A stretch of 6,724 nucleotides of DNA from Clostridia bacterium (GCA_024404275.1 JAKSQG010000099.1:1-6724); one strand, 5' to 3'; shown: positions 1 through 6,284, counted from the stretch's first letter. Made by a program: numbers and translations. Notes: generated by a model not told the origin, from the letters alone.

Positions 1-8
1 GGATCGAT

Positions 9-16
9 CTCCTTCC
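9..16 (-). promoter_or_regulatory. Possible ribosome binding site of a gene beyond the left edge
   Basis: On the minus strand, about 10 bases after the MATE stop codon, the sequence reads GGAAGGAG and is followed by 8 bases before the window ends. That is the right distance for a start codon at or just past the edge, so a second minus-strand gene co-transcribed with the MATE gene may begin there. No terminator-like hairpin lies between the stop codon and this motif. The motif is short and purine-rich, so it could be chance. Confidence 0.3.
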
Positions 17-25
17 GTTCTTTTC

Positions 26-1375
26 TCAGTCAGCGGCGTGTTCCGCCCGTGCCGCCAAAGTATAATGTTTGGAAGTCACCTGCCGCACCAGCATCACCAG
101 CCCGCGGAAGCACAATTCCGCCGCCATAGCGATCCACATGCCCCTGAGCCCCATCGTGGGCACCAGCAGCAGCGCCAGCCCCAGACGGACGATCCAGATG
201 CTGACAAGGTTCAGCAGCGAGGGCACCAGCGTGTCACCCGCGCCGCGCAGCGCGCCCGCCGCGACAATAGAAACGCCAAACAGCGGCTCAGCCAGCAGTT
301 CAATGCGCAGCACCGTCGCCGCCAGCTCCCGCACCGCGGGGTCGGGCGTCAGAAAAGCAAAAATGAAAGGACAAACGACCATCATGATCAGCCCCGTCAG
401 CGTCATGAAGCCGCCGCCCAGCACAGTACAGATGTAGCCGTACCGTTTGGCAAGGTCGGGCTTGCCCGCGCCGACGCTGCGCCCCACCAGTGTGGTCGCT
501 GCAGAACCGACGCCGTATCCCGGCATGTAGCACAGGCTTTCGGCGGTCACAGCAAAGCTGTTGGCGGCAATGGCTACCGCTCCCAGGGGCGCAATGATCA
601 CGGTGGAGACCACCATGGCGCCGCACAGCGCCGCTTCCTGCACCGCCACAGGCAGACCGATCGTGACTGCCTTTCTCATAATATCACGGTCATAATGCCC
701 CTTCGCGGCGTGAAGAAGCCGCAGATGCTTGTTCCGGATACAGCACATACCGCACATCACCAGTCCGATGACGGCGCATGCCAGCCCCGTGCCGATGCCA
801 GCGCCCAGCACCCCGAATCTCGGAATCAAAAGCGCGTTGAAGCCCACATCCAGCACGCACATGAGGGCATTCAATATACTTGGCGTCATCATATCGCCCG
901 CGCACTGCAGGCAGGAGGAGCACAGATTGTTCAATTGAAAAAACGGCATCGTCAGGGCAAAAGCCACAAAATACGCCGAGGCATCCGCGCGGATGACGGC
1001 ATCGCCGCCCAGCCACATGGGCAAAGGACCGCTGATGAGCAGCCCGATGAGGCACATCACGCCCGACACCAGTGCCGCGGTCACAAGACCCTGACGCAGC
1101 ACATCCTTCGCCGCGTCATCCTTGCCAGCGCCGATGCGGTGCGCCACCTGCACCGAAAAGCCGGCGGAAACGGCATATACCGCGCTGTTCATCAGCCACG
1201 TGCTGGAGGACACCAGCCCGATGCTCGCCGAGGCGTTGGCGCCCAGCGCGCCCACCATGGCGGAATCAATGTACTGCATCACAATGGTGGTGATCTGCGT
1301 CAATATGGCGGGCAGGCTCAGCCGACCTACCTCTCTGATCTGCGGCAGCAGCTGCTGCCAGTCGATTTTCTTCAT
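26..1375 (-). CDS. MATE-family multidrug/cation efflux transporter
   Basis: This 449-residue integral membrane protein belongs to the MATE family (NorM/DinF-like), which exports drugs or metabolites across the cytoplasmic membrane using a Na+ or H+ gradient. The length is normal for a 12-helix MATE protein. The two-fold internal repeat typical of the family is visible: RIGAGK near residues 80-85 matches GRSVGAGK at 298-305, and CAGDMMTPS at 158-166 matches RGAGDTLVPS at 377-386. The first helix carries Asp37 in YIDSAMVGALG, a region conserved in the family. The start was chosen at MKKIDW because GGAGGA lies 5 bases upstream on the minus strand. The frame stays open further upstream to about 1564, but that extension is hydrophilic, Cys-rich and unlike MATE proteins. 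The substrate cannot be predicted. The gene is transcribed away from the metal-export operon, and nothing shows that the two are functionally linked. Confidence 0.93.
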   Translation of the reverse strand: MKKIDWQQLLPQIREVGRLSLPAILTQITTIVMQYIDSAMVGALGANASASIGLVSSSTWLMNSAVYAVSAGFSVQVAHRIGAGKDDAAKDVLRQGLVTAALVSGVMCLIGLLISGPLPMWLGGDAVIRADASAYFVAFALTMPFFQLNNLCSSCLQCAGDMMTPSILNALMCVLDVGFNALLIPRFGVLGAGIGTGLACAVIGLVMCGMCCIRNKHLRLLHAAKGHYDRDIMRKAVTIGLPVAVQEAALCGAMVVSTVIIAPLGAVAIAANSFAVTAESLCYMPGYGVGSAATTLVGRSVGAGKPDLAKRYGYICTVLGGGFMTLTGLIMMVVCPFIFAFLTPDPAVRELAATVLRIELLAEPLFGVSIVAAGALRGAGDTLVPSLLNLVSIWIVRLGLALLLVPTMGLRGMWIAMAAELCFRGLVMLVRQVTSKHYTLAARAEHAAD

Positions 1376-1508
1376 TCTTCCTCCGAAAACATACAAACAA
1401 TTCGCCCCTGTATCTTCGCATAAAGCACAAGGGTTGTCAAGGCGCTGCACCCCCTCACCGTCATGTGCCATTTGATAAAAAGCTTGGAAAAAAACTTGTC
1501 CCATCCTG
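1376..1508. other. Intergenic region upstream of the MATE gene
   Basis: This stretch lies between the MATE start codon and the rightward promoter of the metal operon. The MATE Shine-Dalgarno sequence (GGAGGA on the minus strand) is at about 1381-1386. A minus-strand TTGACA at 1435-1440 could be a -35 box for the MATE gene, but no good -10 hexamer sits 16-18 bases downstream, so the MATE promoter is unresolved. The rest is low-information sequence with an A-rich tract near 1488-1495. No RNA gene or riboswitch was recognised. Confidence 0.4.
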
Positions 1509-1537
1509 TTGACACAGACAGCAGACGGTGCTATACT
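1509..1537 (+). promoter_or_regulatory. Sigma-A-type promoter of the HMA protein/metal ATPase operon
   Basis: A perfect -35 hexamer TTGACA at 1509-1514 is separated by exactly 17 bp from TATACT at 1532-1537, which is one mismatch from the -10 consensus. The predicted transcription start is near 1544, directly against the inverted repeat at 1546-1567. A core promoter this strong would need repression, which fits the adjacent operator-like palindrome. No start-site data are available. Confidence 0.8.
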
Positions 1538-1545
1538 CAAACCAT

Positions 1546-1567
1546 CATTTGAACAATCGTTCAAATG
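1546..1567. promoter_or_regulatory. Perfect inverted repeat, likely ArsR/SmtB-family metal-sensor operator
   Basis: CATTTGAAC and GTTCAAATG form perfect 9-bp arms around a 4-base AATC spacer. Inverted TGAAC half-sites with this geometry (the 12-2-12 type) are characteristic of operators bound by ArsR/SmtB-family Zn/Cd/Pb-sensing repressors. The site begins about two bases after the predicted transcription start of a Zn/Cd exporter operon, so a bound repressor would block initiation. The regulator gene is not in the window, so the assignment rests on motif shape and context. In RNA the same arms could form a 9-bp hairpin with a tetraloop in the leader, 13 bases before the Shine-Dalgarno sequence, but the AT-rich stem and lack of a following T tract argue against a terminator. 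Confidence 0.75.
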
Positions 1568-1594
1568 TATAGTGAAAGAAGAGAGGGTATTACG

Positions 1595-1813
1595 ATGAAA
1601 AAGACCTACAAGATCGAAGTCGATTGCGCCAACTGCGCCGCCAAGATGGAAGAAGCCGCCAAGAAGACCGAAGGCGTCACCAACGCCGTGGTCAACTTTA
1701 TGACCCTCAAAATGATCGTTGAATTCGCCGAGGGCGCCGACCCCAAGGAGGTCATGCCCCGCGTGCTGAAGGATTGCCGCAAGATTGAACCCGACTGCGA
1801 GATCTATTTCTGA
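1595..1813 (+). CDS. Small free-standing HMA heavy-metal-binding protein
   Basis: This 72-residue cytosolic protein is a single heavy-metal-associated (HMA, ferredoxin-like fold) domain of the kind that binds soft or borderline metal ions and passes them to P1B-type ATPases. The metal-binding loop DCANCAAKME has the CxxC pair at Cys11 and Cys14. The hydrophobic pattern after it (GVTNAVVNFMTLKMIVEF) matches the second and third beta strands of the fold. Two extra cysteines, Cys61 and Cys68, lie near the C terminus. The start was placed at MKKTYK, with GAGAGGG seven bases upstream. An in-frame ATG at 1565 lies inside the operator palindrome and has no ribosome binding site. The ATPase gene follows after 42 bases on the same strand, and that ATPase has no HMA domain, so this protein probably supplies the missing domain in trans. 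Copper-chaperone function is possible but less likely given the partner's Zn/Cd signature. Confidence 0.9.
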   Translation: MKKTYKIEVDCANCAAKMEEAAKKTEGVTNAVVNFMTLKMIVEFAEGADPKEVMPRVLKDCRKIEPDCEIYF

Positions 1814-1855
1814 TTCCTCACAGCCTCAAAGCCAAAATCACCGGAGGCGTTTGAA

Positions 1856-3751
1856 ATGACCCGTAAACAAAAAAAGATGCTCACCCGCATCCTCATCGCC
1901 GCGGCGATGATGCTGGTACTGCATTTCCTGCCCATTGACGGCGTGCTGGGCGGCTGGCTCCGGTTTGCCCTGTACCTCATTCCCTATTTTGTCATCGGCT
2001 ATGATATCCTGCTCAAAGCATGGAAGGGCATCAAAAACCGTCAGCCCTTTGACGAGTGCTTCCTGATGTCGGTCGCCACCGTCGGCGCCATCGTGCTGGG
2101 GCGTGTGCAGAGCGGCGACTATGCCGAGGGCGTGGCGGTCATGCTGTTCTATCAGATCGGCGAACTGTTCCAAAGCGTCGCCGTGGGCAAAAGCCGCCGC
2201 AGCATTTCGCAGCTGATGGATATCCGCCCCGATTACGCCAACCTCGAAACCGCCGAGGGCGAGACCGAAAAGGTCGATCCCGATGAGGTCGCCGTCGGCA
2301 GCGTCATCGTGGTCAAACCCGGCGAAAAAATTCCTATCGATGGCGTGGTCCTCAGCGGTCACTCCGCCCTCAACACCGCCGCGCTGACAGGTGAAAGCCT
2401 GCCCCGCGATGTATCGGAGGGGGACAGCGTCATCTCCGGCTGCATCAATCAGAGCGGTGTGCTGCGCATCCGCACCGAAAAGGAGTTTGGTGAATCGACC
2501 GCCAGCAAAATTCTGGACATGGTCGAAAACGCCTCCTCCCTCAAAAGCCGCAGCGAGGCCTTCATCACCCGCTTTGCCCGCATCTATACGCCCGCCGTCT
2601 GTTACAGCGCGCTGGCACTGGCGCTCCTTGTGCCGCTGGTGCGCATGGCCTTCGGCCTGCCGGCGGACTGGATGGACGGTTGCATGCGTGCCCTCACCTT
2701 CCTGGTCATCAGCTGCCCCTGCGCGCTGGTCATTTCAATCCCGCTCACCTTCTTTGCGGGCATCGGCGGCGCAAGCAAAGCCGGCGTGCTGGTCAAGGGT
2801 TCCAACTATCTGGAAGCGCTGGCTTCCGCCGGCATCGTGGTGTTTGACAAGACCGGCACCATGACCGAGGGCGTGTTTGAGGTCGCGGGCGTGCACCATG
2901 CTGCCCTGCCCGAGGAAAAGCTGCTGGAATACGCCGCTTTGGCGGAAAGCTATTCCACCCATCCCATTGCCCTCAGCCTGCAGCGCGCCTATGGCAAAGC
3001 CATCGATAAAAGCCGCGTCACTTCCGTGGAAGAGATTGCCGGCGGCGGCGTCACCGCCGTGGTGGATGGTCACACCGTGGCCGCGGGCAACGAAAAGCTG
3101 ATGACCCGTCTTGGCATCCCCTGCGACCCCTGCCGCAGCGTGGGCACCGTGGTGCATCTGGCGCTGGACGGGCAGTACATCGGTCATGTGCTGATTGCCG
3201 ACCGTTTGAAGCCCAACGCGGAAGATGCCATTGCCGCCCTGCGCCGCCGCGGTGTGCGCAAGACCGTCATGCTGACGGGCGACAGCCGCAAGGTGGCCGA
3301 CAGCGTCGCAGCAGAGCTCCACATCGATGAGGTCCGGTCCGAGCTGCTGCCTGCCGACAAGGTCGCCAACGTGGAGCTTCTGCTCAAGGAAAAGCACGGC
3401 AAAGAGGTGCTGGCCTTTGTGGGCGACGGCATCAACGATGCCCCTGTGCTCTCCCGCGCCGATGTGGGCATTGCCATGGGGGCGCTGGGCAGCGATGCCG
3501 CCATTGAAGCCGCCGATGTCGTCTTGATGGATGATGACCCGCTCAAAATTGCCAAAGCCATCGGCATTGCCCGCAAGTGCACGGGCATTGTACGGCAGAA
3601 CATCGGCTTTGCCCTCGGCATCAAAGCACTGTGCCTCATCCTCGGCGCGCTGGGCATGGCCAACATGGGGCTCGCCATCTTTGCCGATGTGGGGGTCATG
3701 GTGCTGGCGGTGCTCAACGCCATCCGTGCCCTCAACACACAAAACGCATAA
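1856..3751 (+). CDS. cadA: P1B-type Zn2+/Cd2+/Pb2+-exporting ATPase without N-terminal HMA domain
   Basis: This 631-residue membrane pump uses ATP to export divalent metals from the cytoplasm. It shows actuator TGES at 178-181, transmembrane CPC at 287-289, phosphorylation motif DKTGT with Asp331, the P1B-specific SxHP at 367-370, GGGV in the nucleotide-binding domain near 397-399, TGD at 474-476 and hinge GDGINDAP at 523-530. Lys590 and Asp611 in the last two helices match the ZntA/CadA signature for Zn/Cd/Pb transport, whereas copper pumps differ there. About eight helices are expected: roughly 11-27, 34-50, 67-84, 88-107, 245-265, 278-302, 583-604 and 606-625. The usual N-terminal CxxC domain is absent; only a basic start (TRKQKK) precedes helix 1. 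The domain is instead encoded separately just upstream. GGAGG lies 8 bases before the ATG. An unusual CDPC sits at 423-426 in the nucleotide-binding domain. The symbol reflects family membership; zntA would be equally apt. Confidence 0.95.
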   Translation: MTRKQKKMLTRILIAAAMMLVLHFLPIDGVLGGWLRFALYLIPYFVIGYDILLKAWKGIKNRQPFDECFLMSVATVGAIVLGRVQSGDYAEGVAVMLFYQIGELFQSVAVGKSRRSISQLMDIRPDYANLETAEGETEKVDPDEVAVGSVIVVKPGEKIPIDGVVLSGHSALNTAALTGESLPRDVSEGDSVISGCINQSGVLRIRTEKEFGESTASKILDMVENASSLKSRSEAFITRFARIYTPAVCYSALALALLVPLVRMAFGLPADWMDGCMRALTFLVISCPCALVISIPLTFFAGIGGASKAGVLVKGSNYLEALASAGIVVFDKTGTMTEGVFEVAGVHHAALPEEKLLEYAALAESYSTHPIALSLQRAYGKAIDKSRVTSVEEIAGGGVTAVVDGHTVAAGNEKLMTRLGIPCDPCRSVGTVVHLALDGQYIGHVLIADRLKPNAEDAIAALRRRGVRKTVMLTGDSRKVADSVAAELHIDEVRSELLPADKVANVELLLKEKHGKEVLAFVGDGINDAPVLSRADVGIAMGALGSDAAIEAADVVLMDDDPLKIAKAIGIARKCTGIVRQNIGFALGIKALCLILGALGMANMGLAIFADVGVMVLAVLNAIRALNTQNA

Positions 3752-3758
3752 CAAAAAC

Positions 3759-3797
3759 GATCCCCCTGCCGCGGCGCAATACCGAAGCAGGGGGATC
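3759..3797. terminator. Bidirectional rho-independent terminator between convergent genes
   Basis: GATCCCCCTGC at 3759-3769 pairs perfectly over 11 bp with GCAGGGGGATC at 3787-3797 across a 17-base loop. The loop can form a short inner stem (CGG with CCG). On the plus strand TTCTTTTCTT follows, ending the ATPase operon. On the minus strand the flank reads GTTTTTGTT, ending the secreted-protein gene. It closely resembles the hairpin at 6226-6262 in stem, loop length and position. Confidence 0.88.
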
Positions 3798-3819
3798 TTC
3801 TTTTCTTCCGAAAGAAGGA

Positions 3820-4506
3820 TTATTCCGCGGCGCAAACGAACACCATGCCCATCAGGTCGGCGTTCAGGTAACCGTTGGAGGTCAGGGTCAGGGTAGCCTG
3901 CATCATATCGCTGGGCATCACCAGCACGCCGTTTTCGAACACGAAATCGACCGCATCCTGACCGAACAGGGACACAGCGCCGTTATCGCAAACGATCTTG
4001 ATCTCGTCGGTGCCGAACAAGGTCTGCATTTCCTCAGCACTGATGGCGGAAACAGGCATCACAACGCCGCCCAGGTTCAGCTCAACGCACACCCAGCTGC
4101 CGTTGAAAGCAGCGGCGGATTCAGCCGCTACGGGCTCACCGGCAACAGAGACAGCGGCAGCAGCGGGTTCAGTGCCGAACACCAGCTTGATACCATCCTG
4201 TTCGGCGATCATCTGATTGCCTTCCACGGTCAGGCTCAGGGGATTGACGCCGTCATCGATGGTGATCACACCGCCTTCGCTGGTCCAGGGGGCAGCAGGG
4301 GTCTCCTCACCGTTCTGGATCATGACGCAGGTGCCGTCATCGTTGAAAACAATGGCCATTTCCATGCCCATATCAGCGGGGTTCATCTCGGTGCCGCGCA
4401 TGGAAACGGAGGTCAGGTACATGGTGATGGATTCGGCGTTGACAGCGGCAATGGTCATGCACAGCACCATCATCACAGCCATCAGCAGAGCAGCAAACTT
4501 CTTCAT
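3820..4506 (-). CDS. Secreted two-domain lipocalin-like protein of unknown function
   Basis: This 228-residue protein begins with a clear Sec signal peptide: MKK, a hydrophobic core, and a likely cut after AVNA at residue 24. There is no lipobox, sortase motif or further membrane helix, so it should be released or loosely surface-associated. Two beta-rich domains are apparent. The N domain (about 25-112) has the pattern ITMY..TSV, IVFNDDGTCV, W..EGGVITIDD, LSLTVEGNQMI and GIKLVFG, which resembles lipocalin-like domains common in Clostridia secreted proteins. A Pro/Ala/Ser/Val linker (113-133) joins it to the C domain (134-228), which starts FNGSWVCVE and ends DLMGMVFVCAAE. Six methionines fall within residues 29-50. 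The start is supported by AAAGGAAG about 8 bases upstream on the minus strand and by the signal peptide. The C domain is about 60% identical to the partial gene at 6285-6724. No enzymatic motif was recognised and the role is unknown. Confidence 0.85.
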   Translation of the reverse strand: MKKFAALLMAVMMVLCMTIAAVNAESITMYLTSVSMRGTEMNPADMGMEMAIVFNDDGTCVMIQNGEETPAAPWTSEGGVITIDDGVNPLSLTVEGNQMIAEQDGIKLVFGTEPAAAAVSVAGEPVAAESAAAFNGSWVCVELNLGGVVMPVSAISAEEMQTLFGTDEIKIVCDNGAVSLFGQDAVDFVFENGVLVMPSDMMQATLTLTSNGYLNADLMGMVFVCAAE

Positions 4507-4527
4507 GGTTCTTTACTTCCTTTCATC

Positions 4528-4541
4528 GGTCTTTCAAGACC
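4528..4541. promoter_or_regulatory. Inverted repeat in the leader of the secreted-protein gene
   Basis: GGTCTT at 4528-4533 and AAGACC at 4536-4541 form a perfect dyad around two bases. As RNA it would be a 5-bp stem with a TGAA tetraloop on the minus strand. It falls between the predicted transcription start (near 4544) and the ribosome binding site of the minus-strand gene, where it could be a repressor site or an mRNA-stabilising hairpin. It is short, so chance occurrence is possible. Confidence 0.4.
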
Positions 4542-4550
4542 TTTCGCTGC

Positions 4551-4579
4551 ATTATAGCATTTCCGATACAAATTATCAA
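4551..4579 (-). promoter_or_regulatory. Leftward promoter of the secreted-protein gene
   Basis: On the minus strand, TTGATA (plus-strand 4574-4579) is followed after 17 bp by a perfect TATAAT (4551-4556) preceded by TGC, giving an extended -10 element. The expected transcription start near 4544 leaves a leader of about 38 bases containing a small inverted repeat and the ribosome binding site. Confidence 0.8.
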
Positions 4580-4613
4580 GTATTCCGGGGACTTTTGCCC
4601 CTTGCATTGATAA
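4573..4613. promoter_or_regulatory. Imperfect dyad centred between two divergent promoters
   Basis: TTATCAA at 4573-4579 and TTGATAA at 4607-4613 are exact inverted copies that include the -35 boxes of both divergent promoters. Between them GGGG at 4587-4590 faces CCCC at 4598-4601 with almost the same centre (about 4593-4594). The symmetry may simply reflect two similar promoters back to back, or may mark a shared regulator site. No known factor is assigned. Confidence 0.4.
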
Positions 4614-4635
4614 AGCCGGCGTTTTATGCTATACT
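4607..4635 (+). promoter_or_regulatory. Rightward promoter of the CPBP/ferredoxin operon
   Basis: TTGATA at 4607-4612 is separated by 17 bp from TATACT at 4630-4635, which is preceded by TGC (extended -10). The predicted start near 4642 leaves a short leader of about 32 bases with AGGAGGTG at 4659-4666. The arrangement mirrors the leftward promoter that begins 27 bp away. Confidence 0.8.
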
Positions 4636-4673
4636 GAAGCTCATCCCACCCAGCATACAGGAGGTGTCCCGCC

Positions 4674-5387
4674 GTGTATAAATTCTATCAAAAACGTGAA
4701 GTGCTGTTTGCCGTTTCATGGATCGTGCTGTACTGCGTGGTCTCCATTCCCATCCGCGGTCTGTTGGGGGATGGCAGCCCCCTGATGATGATCGCGCTGC
4801 TGGCGATCGCGCTGGGGCTGACCGTCTTTATCAAAAAGCATCATCTGGAAGAAAAATACGGCCTCCACCGCTGGCCGCGTCCCACCGCCCGCAACCTTTG
4901 GTTTCTGCCCCTCGCCGTGCTGGCGACCGGCAACCTGTGGGGCGGTGTGCAGCTGACCTGCACGGGGCAAAGCCTTTTCTTTTCCGTCCTTTCCATGCTG
5001 CTCATCGGCTATACGGAAGAGGTCATTTTCCGCGGTCTTTTGTTCAAGGGCATGATCAAAGAGGATGGCCTGACCCGCGCCATCCTTGTTTCCGCCGTCA
5101 CCTTCGGCATCGGGCACATCGTCAATCTGCTGGCCGGGCAGGCAAGCCTTGCCACCGTCATGCAGGTCTTTTTCGCCATCGCCTGGGGATTTCTCTTTAC
5201 CCTGGTCTTTTACAAAAGCAAAAGCCTGCTGCCCTGTGCGCTGACACACGGCATCGTCAACTGTTTGTCCCTCTTCAGCCGGGGCAGCGCCGCTGCGGAT
5301 TGGGTCTACATTGCCGCCGTCATCCTTGCCGCCCTGCTCTACTGCCCCTACCTGCTCCGTCAGGCGGAGGAAGGGGAACCGTCATGA
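4674..5387 (+). CDS. CPBP (Abi/Rce1-like) family intramembrane metalloprotease
   Basis: This 237-residue membrane protein carries all conserved motifs of the CPBP family (CAAX prenyl protease and bacteriocin-processing, PF02517-like). EExxxR is TEEVIFRG with Glu115, Glu116 and Arg120. FxxxH is FGIGH with Phe144 and His148. HxxxN is HGIVN with His192 and Asn196. These residues form the intramembrane metal site, so the protein should be catalytically competent. About six to eight helices are apparent, for example 11-29, 37-53, 76-90, 102-113, 137-153, 164-180, 185-200 and 209-227. Bacterial members act in peptide or bacteriocin maturation, immunity or membrane-protein processing; the substrate here is unknown and no bacteriocin precursor was found nearby. 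Translation starts at GTG, supported by AGGAGGTG seven bases upstream, a near-perfect match to the 16S anti-Shine-Dalgarno sequence. Its stop overlaps the next start as ATGA, implying translational coupling with the Fe-S membrane protein. Confidence 0.9.
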   Translation: MYKFYQKREVLFAVSWIVLYCVVSIPIRGLLGDGSPLMMIALLAIALGLTVFIKKHHLEEKYGLHRWPRPTARNLWFLPLAVLATGNLWGGVQLTCTGQSLFFSVLSMLLIGYTEEVIFRGLLFKGMIKEDGLTRAILVSAVTFGIGHIVNLLAGQASLATVMQVFFAIAWGFLFTLVFYKSKSLLPCALTHGIVNCLSLFSRGSAAADWVYIAAVILAALLYCPYLLRQAEEGEPS

Positions 5388-6211
5388 ACAGCAAAGCAAG
5401 CCGCTTCCTCCCCCTGCTGCTGTGGCTGGTTTTTGAAGCCGTCGCCGTCGTGCTGACGCTGACCAAAGCCAACCTGTTTTACCTGTTCAATTTCAGCTAT
5501 ATCGGCACCGCCCTCGCGCTGGGACTGGTCCTCTTTCAGCGGCGTTACCGGCATGCCCGGCGTGTGGTGCAGCTGCTGGTCGGCACCTACATGCTGGTTT
5601 ACCTCGGGCTCCTCCGCGGCGAAAACATGCAGCTGGAGGGCTTCTGGTATTACCTGTTCACCGGCGTGTTTGAGGCCGCCACCATTCACTACGCGGTCGC
5701 CAAAATTTTCGGGCCTTTGCTGTTTGGCCGCGGCTGGTGCGGCTATGCCTGCTGGACGGCCATGATTCTGGATCTTTTGCCCTACAAGGTGCCGCAAAAG
5801 CCGCAGAAACGCCCCGGCTTTTTCCGCTATATCGTCTTTGCGGCATCGTTTGTGTTTGTGGCGGCGCTGTTTTTATGCCGCGTGGGGCACTTGGAAAAGA
5901 TCATGTTTGCCGCCTTCATCATCGGCAACGTGCTTTACTATGCCCTCGGCATTCTGCTGGCCTTCCGCTTCAGGGATAACCGTGCCTTTTGCAAGTATGT
6001 GTGCCCGGTCACGGTGTTTTTGAAGCCCATGAGCTATTTTTCCCTGTTCCGCATCGAATGCGACAAAACAAAATGCGTTTCCTGCGGCAAGTGCCGCAGC
6101 GTCTGCCCCATGGAGGTCGATATGACCGACAATTCCCGCCGCCGCAAAAACGGCACCGAGTGCATCCTGTGTCTGGAATGCGTCAAAGCCTGCCCCAAAA
6201 AGGCGCTTTGA
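5384..6211 (+). CDS. NapH/CcoG-like membrane protein with two [4Fe-4S] ferredoxin clusters
   Basis: This 275-residue integral membrane protein has about six helices (roughly 8-28, 38-52, 60-78, 87-112, 148-166, 172-194) followed by a cytoplasmic-type 2x[4Fe-4S] ferredoxin domain. Cluster motifs are C231-xx-C234-xx-C237-xxx-C241-P and C260-xx-C263-xx-C266-xxx-C270-P. Two further paired cysteine motifs on membrane loops, GWCGYACW (Cys119, Cys123) and CKYVCP (Cys203, Cys207), are the hallmark of the NapH/NosR/CcoG group, which moves electrons across or along the membrane between quinols, flavins and periplasmic partners. The start ATG overlaps the CPBP stop; AAGGGG lies seven bases upstream within GGAGGAAGGGG. 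The frame is open far upstream inside the CPBP gene, but that part is an out-of-frame shadow. No nitrate, nitrous-oxide or cytochrome oxidase gene is nearby, so the electron partner is unknown and no Nap or Nos role is implied. A terminator follows immediately. Confidence 0.9.
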   Translation: MNSKASRFLPLLLWLVFEAVAVVLTLTKANLFYLFNFSYIGTALALGLVLFQRRYRHARRVVQLLVGTYMLVYLGLLRGENMQLEGFWYYLFTGVFEAATIHYAVAKIFGPLLFGRGWCGYACWTAMILDLLPYKVPQKPQKRPGFFRYIVFAASFVFVAALFLCRVGHLEKIMFAAFIIGNVLYYALGILLAFRFRDNRAFCKYVCPVTVFLKPMSYFSLFRIECDKTKCVSCGKCRSVCPMEVDMTDNSRRRKNGTECILCLECVKACPKKAL

Positions 6212-6225
6212 TTTTTTTACAAACA

Positions 6226-6262
6226 ATCCCCCCGCCGAGGCTCAACGCCAAAGCAGGGGGAT
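6226..6262. terminator. Rho-independent terminator, second copy of the conserved hairpin
   Basis: ATCCCCCCGC at 6226-6235 pairs with GCAGGGGGAT at 6253-6262 over 10 positions with one C-A mismatch. The 17-base loop can form an inner GGC/GCC stem. CTTTTTGTTTTT follows on the plus strand and ends the CPBP/Fe-S operon. On the minus strand the flank is TTGTTTG, weaker but still T-rich, so it may also end the partial gene to the right. Stem, loop length and distance to the minus-strand stop codon (about 21-22 bases) match the hairpin at 3759-3797. Confidence 0.82.
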
Positions 6263-6284
6263 CTTTTTGTTTTTAAAAAGGTCA

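Noticed and set aside
38..1423. Long plus-strand open frame of 461 codons opposite the MATE gene
   Set aside because: Its translation is rich in His, Gln and Arg with no recognisable domain. It is the antisense shadow of a well-supported MATE gene in GC-rich sequence.
1376..1564. N-terminal extension of the MATE protein
   Set aside because: The frame is open, but the added residues are hydrophilic and Cys-rich, and the internal ATG at 1375 has an excellent ribosome binding site.
1546..1567. The palindrome as a transcription terminator
   Set aside because: The stem is AT-rich, no T tract follows, and it sits between a strong promoter and its gene, which fits an operator better.
2735..3835. 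Minus-strand open frame of 366 codons opposite the ATPase gene
   Set aside because: It overlaps the essential catalytic region of a clear P-type ATPase, has a low-complexity His/Gly/Ala composition and no fold signature.
3577..4557. Plus-strand open frame of 326 codons across the terminator and the secreted-protein gene
   Set aside because: It runs through a strong terminator and is antisense to a gene with a convincing signal peptide and a paralogue.
4718..5383. N-terminal extension of the Fe-S membrane protein through the CPBP gene
   Set aside because: The extension is the out-of-frame reading of the CPBP gene, which shows all its catalytic motifs. The ATG at 5384 has a ribosome binding site and gives a normal first membrane helix.
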